Source: CAZCZY01 sp964503525
Lineage (GTDB): Bacteria; Patescibacteriota; JAUYIX01
DNA: 11,379 nucleotides
Direction of reading: 5' to 3'
Assembly: GCA_964503525.1 (NCBI GenBank)
Contig: CAZCZY010000082.1
Location: forward strand, 1-11,379
Positions 7,582-11,379 of this stretch are shown here, piece by piece. A model generated the notes under the pieces. The model was given only the letters and a program-made list of their open reading frames with translations. It was not told the origin of the DNA and did not search any database. Position 1 is the stretch's first letter. The number at the start of each line of letters is the position of its first letter. The translations under genes were made by a program, and so were the position numbers.

Positions 7582-7589
7582 TTACTGGA

Positions 7590-10460
7590 ATGAAAAGAAA
7601 AATCTCCCCGAGGATTCGAGTATTGGTTTTAGTTGTCGCGATGCTTGCATCTCCATTCGGCAGTTTTGCGAATAACTCTGTCGCCATTGAGGTGTCGGCC
7701 GATCTGTCAGACCAGGGGCGAGAAACTAAATTTTTTGCGGACGCGATCGCACAAGGAGATATTATTCCGCAACATTTGATAGTTAGGGTTGAGACAAAGG
7801 ACTTAGCGACTGAGGTTACTCAGCATCTTAAAATCCCTGGGGTCAAGAGTATTACTCAAATCACTGATGCGTCAGCAACTATCGGTGAATTTTATAAGAT
7901 CGAGTTAGCAAAAGCTGAAGACGAAGCAATCAAGAAAAAAGATCTAGAGGATATCGCTGGCGTTATTTCGGTAGCGCCAAACGTTGTGTATCGCGCAAGT
8001 CTTACCCCAAACGACGCACTTTTTGGTTCGCAGTGGGCTCTCAACAATACTGGTCAAACCGGTGGGACGGTTGATGCGGACATTGACGGACCTGAATCCT
8101 GGGACGCAGGGACTGGCGCCACGAGCGTTGTGGTTGCCATTGTTGACTCCGGTGTGGATGTTGAACACGCAGAGTTTTCTACAGCCTGGCCTGTAACCAA
8201 CGAAAGAATTTGGAAAAATCCGCTCGAGACGAGCGGCAGTACGTGTATAGCAGATTCAATTGATAACGATGCCAATGGCCTTATCGATGACTGCTTTGGC
8301 TATGACTTTGTGGGTTCGTTTAGTGGTTCGGGAACAAATGCGCCTCGCGATAATGATCCGACGCCGTGCGGCACAAACATATTTTTAATTCATTCAGCCC
8401 CAGATCTTGGCGATTGTAATGGCGTTGACGATAACGGCGACGGTTCAGCCGATAATTTGATAGCACATGGAACGCATATTGCAGGTATCGTAGGAGCAAT
8501 ACAGGGCAATACGTTTGGTATTTCTGGAGTGGCGCCAGGCATTTCACTCATGCCGATCCGTGCACTTACCGAAGATGGTACTGGTGAAACCGCTGATGTA
8601 TTGGCCGCACTTAATTATGCAATTACTGAAGGTGCTGACGTTATTAATATGAGTTTTGGCTCAAATGTATTTGATTCTAGTTTTAATGCGATCGTTGCTG
8701 CCGCAATTGCGAATGATGTCGTACTGGTTGCCGCGGCTGGCAATCTTAATGAGAACCTAGTAACCGGTACTAATTGTGATTCGCCTGTCTGTAACGATGA
8801 TCCCAATGGGACTGGGGCAAATGCTGTTACGACCGTCGCAGCTACTACTGATAGAGATCGCAAGGCATCCTTCTCAAACTACTCAACCATGAACTACGTT
8901 GACGTTTCTGCACCGGGAAGTTCTGTCTTGTCTGTTTGTTACGATACCGCGGTTTCTTTTCCATGCAGTACCGGCATTGAACCAAATGAGTTTTTGTCGA
9001 TGAGCGGCACGAGCCAGGCTACGCCACATGCCTCGGGCGTTGCCGCGCTTTTACGTTCGTCCAATCCAAGTCTTACCGCGGCGCAAGTTGGGTTAATTCT
9101 CCGAACCGGTGGAGATGATATTGACTCAGCCAATGTCGGATTGGGAGGCTGCGGTGGATTTGATTGTACTACTGATGCAAACGGAACAATTGGCGGTAGT
9201 CGATTAAATGGTCAGATTGTTACGCGCGCAAATCTCATTGGTGTTTCCCCAGCAACTGGATCACGAGGCTCAGCGGTCTCGGGTGTCTCTGTAGCGGGAA
9301 TAAACACAACATTTGGTGCGGGGTCGGTGATTAGTTTTGGTTCGGGCATTGATGTGGCAAATCAATCATGCACGAGCCCAACTTTTTGCACGGTTGATAT
9401 AAATATCACGAACTCTGCACCGCTCGGACCGCATACAGTCACCGTTACAACGGGTGCCGAAGTGGTGTCCGGGTTTAATTTTTTTACGGTTACGGATGCA
9501 ATCTTAAGAATTGCGGGCGCAAACCGACGACTGACGGCAGTTGAGGTGAGTAAAAACGGTTTTCCTGCAGCAGGATCGGCCGATGCCGTTGTCATTACAC
9601 GTGACGATACATTTCCGGATAGTCTGACGGGCGCACCGTTGGCCTCACTGGCAAAGGGGCCATTGCTGTTTACCAAGACAAATTCGTTGGACAGTGCTGT
9701 CAGTGCAGAAGTTTTGCGTGTGTTGGACCCAGCCTTTGACGCAGAACCTGACATTTATATTTTGGGGTTTGGTGCGGCGATTAGTGCCAATGTTGAAGCG
9801 TCATTAAACGCGCTTAACAACAATTGGCAGGTTAAACGCCTCGGCGGTAATTCTCGTGATGAGACAGCCATTGCCATTGCAGAAGAAGAGACCGCACTCC
9901 GCGGTGGTCCACCGAGCCAAGTATTTATCGCAACCAATAGTGCATTTCCGGATGCGCTAGCTGCAGCAGTACCAGCCGGCGATCCAAACGTTGACATTAA
10001 ACGCATTCCAATCCTCCTGACAAAGCCTTCGAGTCTTTCAACGCCTGTGGCTAATTATCTGAGTGGTAATAGCGCCAGCATTACTAATGCGGTCATTGTT
10101 GGTGGAACTTCTGCCGTTTCTCTAACGACTCAAGGCACAATCGATTCCATCATTGCGACGGTTACGCGGCTTTCTGGTGCTGATCGCTATGCTACGGCAA
10201 AAGCGGTAAGCGATAATTATTATTTGTCACCGGTGAGCGTCTCTTTTGCCTCAGGCCTTAATTTTCCGGATGCACTTGCGGGTGGATGGCATTCTAGCTT
10301 GTATCACTCACCTTTAGTGTTGATTAAGGGGAGTGAGATTCCGCAACCGACGCGCGATTTTGTGACGTCGCATGCGGGTTCATTACTCGGTGGATTTATG
10401 TATGGTGGGGCCTCCGTGATCCCTGACAGTGTTCGCGCCACACTTGAAGGCCTCATATAA
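7590..10460 (+). CDS. Secreted subtilisin-family (S8) protease with three CWB2 wall-binding repeats
   Basis: This is a 956-aa exported serine protease anchored to the cell wall. It has a signal peptide (1-27, cut near SFA) and an N-terminal prodomain-like region (about 55-135). The S8 catalytic domain runs about 140-540 with Asp186 (AIVDSGVD), His293 (AHGTHIAG), oxyanion Asn385 (AAAGN) and Ser475 (SGTSQATPH), so it should be active. Two Asp-rich Ca-type loops at 225-234 and 280-288 sit beside Cys pairs. An IPT/TIG-like domain (about 549-633) follows, then three CWB2 repeats (640-956). All twelve Cys lie at 219-600. The ATG at 7590 is chosen because it starts a clean signal peptide just after the -10. 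An in-frame ATG at 7572 also gives a possible signal peptide but overlaps the -10, and starts further upstream lie inside the divergent gene. The target protein is unknown; processing of surface proteins is plausible. Confidence 0.92.
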   Translation: MKRKISPRIRVLVLVVAMLASPFGSFANNSVAIEVSADLSDQGRETKFFADAIAQGDIIPQHLIVRVETKDLATEVTQHLKIPGVKSITQITDASATIGEFYKIELAKAEDEAIKKKDLEDIAGVISVAPNVVYRASLTPNDALFGSQWALNNTGQTGGTVDADIDGPESWDAGTGATSVVVAIVDSGVDVEHAEFSTAWPVTNERIWKNPLETSGSTCIADSIDNDANGLIDDCFGYDFVGSFSGSGTNAPRDNDPTPCGTNIFLIHSAPDLGDCNGVDDNGDGSADNLIAHGTHIAGIVGAIQGNTFGISGVAPGISLMPIRALTEDGTGETADVLAALNYAITEGADVINMSFGSNVFDSSFNAIVAAAIANDVVLVAAAGNLNENLVTGTNCDSPVCNDDPNGTGANAVTTVAATTDRDRKASFSNYSTMNYVDVSAPGSSVLSVCYDTAVSFPCSTGIEPNEFLSMSGTSQATPHASGVAALLRSSNPSLTAAQVGLILRTGGDDIDSANVGLGGCGGFDCTTDANGTIGGSRLNGQIVTRANLIGVSPATGSRGSAVSGVSVAGINTTFGAGSVISFGSGIDVANQSCTSPTFCTVDINITNSAPLGPHTVTVTTGAEVVSGFNFFTVTDAILRIAGANRRLTAVEVSKNGFPAAGSADAVVITRDDTFPDSLTGAPLASLAKGPLLFTKTNSLDSAVSAEVLRVLDPAFDAEPDIYILGFGAAISANVEASLNALNNNWQVKRLGGNSRDETAIAIAEEETALRGGPPSQVFIATNSAFPDALAAAVPAGDPNVDIKRIPILLTKPSSLSTPVANYLSGNSASITNAVIVGGTSAVSLTTQGTIDSIIATVTRLSGADRYATAKAVSDNYYLSPVSVSFASGLNFPDALAGGWHSSLYHSPLVLIKGSEIPQPTRDFVTSHAGSLLGGFMYGGASVIPDSVRATLEGLI
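9947..9964 (+). repeat. 18-bp direct repeat, copy 1 (copy 2 at 10655-10672)
   Basis: The bases tccggatgcgctagctgc occur identically at 9947-9964 in the protease's second CWB2 unit and at 10655-10672 in the first unit of the next gene, both encoding part of (F/Y)PDALAA. This is the best-preserved DNA trace that I noticed of repeat duplication between the two genes. It could also reflect strong protein constraint with similar codon use. Confidence 0.6.
10446..10450 (+). promoter_or_regulatory. Ribosome binding site of the second CWB2 gene
   Basis: GAAGG lies 10 nt before the ATG at 10461, within the last codons of the protease gene. With zero bases between the protease TAA and this ATG, it points to co-transcription and coupled translation. 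Confidence 0.5.
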
Positions 10461-11379
10461 ATGAGACGCATTATCCTCGGTGGTATTATCTTGAGTCTCA
10501 CAATTATATTTTGGCCAGAGCCATCCCAGGCATCAGGCGACCTCGCACGAGTGTCCGGAAGTGATCGTTTGCAAACTGCAATTGCCGTGAGCCAGCGACT
10601 TTTCCCGATGGCTGATTCTGCTGGTGCAGTTTTGTTATCACGCAGTGACAATTATCCGGATGCGCTAGCTGCGGCAAGTTTGGCTGGGTTGCTTAACGCC
10701 CCGATCCTGATAACGCCGCCCAATAAGGCTCTCAATGCAAATGTACGGGCAGAGATTGATCGAGTCTTGTCGTCTGGAAAAGTAGTAATAGTACTTGGTG
10801 GTGCCTCGGCAATATCGACAACAGTCGACGGAAGTTTGCAGCCTACATATCCGACCGAACGACTGTCAGGGCGAAATCGATACCACACGGCACGCTTGAT
10901 CAAGGAGAGAGGGGATGTGGCGCGCGGTTTTGCCATGACCAGTTTAATAGTTGCAAGTGGTGAAACTTTTCCGGACGCATTGTCTGCGTCAAGTTATGCT
11001 GCCTTTAGTGGTACGCCGATTGCATTAATCAAAAAAGATAGTGTGCCAAGTGATGCTGCCGCGATGTTCACGTCCACGGTTGACGCCGCCTTTTTTATCG
11101 GGGGAACGTCTGTGCTCAGCGAGGGTGTGCGTGTGCAAGTAGAAACGATGATCGGGAATTTGGCGACACGTTTGTCTGGTGTTGATCGTTACGACACGTC
11201 GACTAAGGTGGCCAACTTTTTCTTTGCTAATCCTCAAGCAGTCAGCATTGCACTTGGTACAAATTTTCCTGATGCCTTAGCAGGTGGAGTGCTGGCGGGA
11301 AAAACACCGTTAACTGCATTTGGCACACCACTCCTCCTGACACGGTCAACGAGCGTACCATCCGTCTTGCAAACATATT
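10461..11379 (+). CDS. Exported CWB2-repeat protein, 3' end cut by window
   Basis: This reading frame stays open for 306 codons to the window edge, starting directly after the protease stop codon. Residues 1-24 form a signal peptide (MRRIILGG..., cut after SQA). The mature part consists of CWB2 repeats from its first residues: units begin at Arg30, Arg134 and Arg237 (R-V/L-S-G-x-x-R). PDAL motifs lie near 66-69, 171-174 and 270-273, followed by PILIT, PIALI and PLLLT strands. The third unit is nearly complete at the edge, where about 30-40 more residues are expected. Any effector domain must lie downstream; otherwise the protein is a pure wall-binding module. It is likely in one operon with the protease and probably arose by duplication of its C-terminal module. 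The role is unknown beyond wall association; the partial state is due to the window edge, with no frameshift seen. Confidence 0.88.
   Translation, partial: MRRIILGGIILSLTIIFWPEPSQASGDLARVSGSDRLQTAIAVSQRLFPMADSAGAVLLSRSDNYPDALAAASLAGLLNAPILITPPNKALNANVRAEIDRVLSSGKVVIVLGGASAISTTVDGSLQPTYPTERLSGRNRYHTARLIKERGDVARGFAMTSLIVASGETFPDALSASSYAAFSGTPIALIKKDSVPSDAAAMFTSTVDAAFFIGGTSVLSEGVRVQVETMIGNLATRLSGVDRYDTSTKVANFFFANPQAVSIALGTNFPDALAGGVLAGKTPLTAFGTPLLLTRSTSVPSVLQTY
10548..11379 (+). repeat. Three CWB2 units in the second wall-binding protein (third cut)
   Basis: Units begin at 10548, 10860 and 11169, spaced 104 and 103 codons, a little shorter than the 110-codon spacing in the protease. With the protease module this makes six CWB2 units in a row over two genes. 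The third unit runs off the window. Confidence 0.82.

Larger units (their letters stand above)
9507..10457 (+). repeat. Three CWB2 (cell wall binding repeat 2) units in the protease
   Basis: Three units start at Arg640, Arg750 and Arg860, spaced by exactly 110 codons (330 bp). Each opens with R-(I/L)-x-G-x-x-R, has F-P-D-(A/S)-L about 32-36 residues later, and then a hydrophobic P-(I/L)-(L/V) strand (PLLFTK, PILLTK, PLVLIK). Three CWB2 units form the usual complete wall-anchoring module, which in Clostridioides difficile binds an anionic wall polysaccharide. Here the anchor is C-terminal. Confidence 0.85.

Noticed and set aside
7389..7589. N-terminal extension of the protease frame by 67 codons
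   Set aside because: It overlaps the divergent hydrolase gene and both promoters, encodes no recognisable sequence, and would bury the signal peptide.
9362..10006. Minus-strand open frames opposite the CWB2 repeats
   Set aside because: They are antisense to strongly conserved repeat coding sequence, low in complexity and without domain motifs.

Overview
The window looks like chromosomal DNA (mid GC by eye) from a bacterium with a peptidoglycan-containing, probably monoderm envelope. The evidence is a secreted amidase/SpoIID-type wall enzyme and two exported proteins with cell-wall-binding type 2 (CWB2) repeats. CWB2 proteins are known from clostridia, actinobacteria and candidate-phyla (Patescibacteria-like) genomes. 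The mix of O-antigen-ligase-like, GT4 and DUF1972 genes, an NBR1-Ig/SpoIID protein and probably leaderless promoters fits a candidate-phylum or actinobacterium-like host. The exact taxon cannot be fixed from the sequence alone. No tRNA, rRNA, CRISPR array, transposase or phage gene was seen, and no stretch over 300 bases lacks a gene.

Left part (about 1-3970, + strand): three surface-glycan genes overlap by 4 nt (ATGA, then GTGA). They encode a polytopic O-antigen ligase/polymerase-like membrane protein, a GT4 glycosyltransferase and a DUF1972 (rhamnosyltransferase-like) glycosyltransferase. They look like the 3' end of a translationally coupled operon; the ATGA at position 10 suggests another coupled gene just upstream.

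Middle (3990-7514, - strand): one large secreted protein of 1174 aa joins a zinc-dependent amidase/PGRP domain, four tandem NBR1-type Ig-like domains and a C-terminal SpoIID/LytB lytic transglycosylase domain. It is convergent with the glycan operon, with only 19 bp between the two stop codons.

Right part (7590-11379, + strand): a subtilisin-family (S8) protease with a Ca-loop- and Cys-rich catalytic region, an IPT/TIG-like domain and three CWB2 repeats. It is directly followed by an exported protein, cut by the window edge, whose visible part is essentially CWB2 repeats. The protease diverges from the amidase/SpoIID gene across a 75-bp spacer. That spacer holds a near-consensus promoter for the minus gene and an extended -10 for the plus gene, both so close to the start codons that the mRNAs should be almost leaderless.

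Taken together this is a cell-envelope locus: glycan assembly, a two-activity wall hydrolase, and wall-anchored surface proteins including a protease. That the glycan operon makes the polymer bound by the CWB2 proteins is only a hypothesis.
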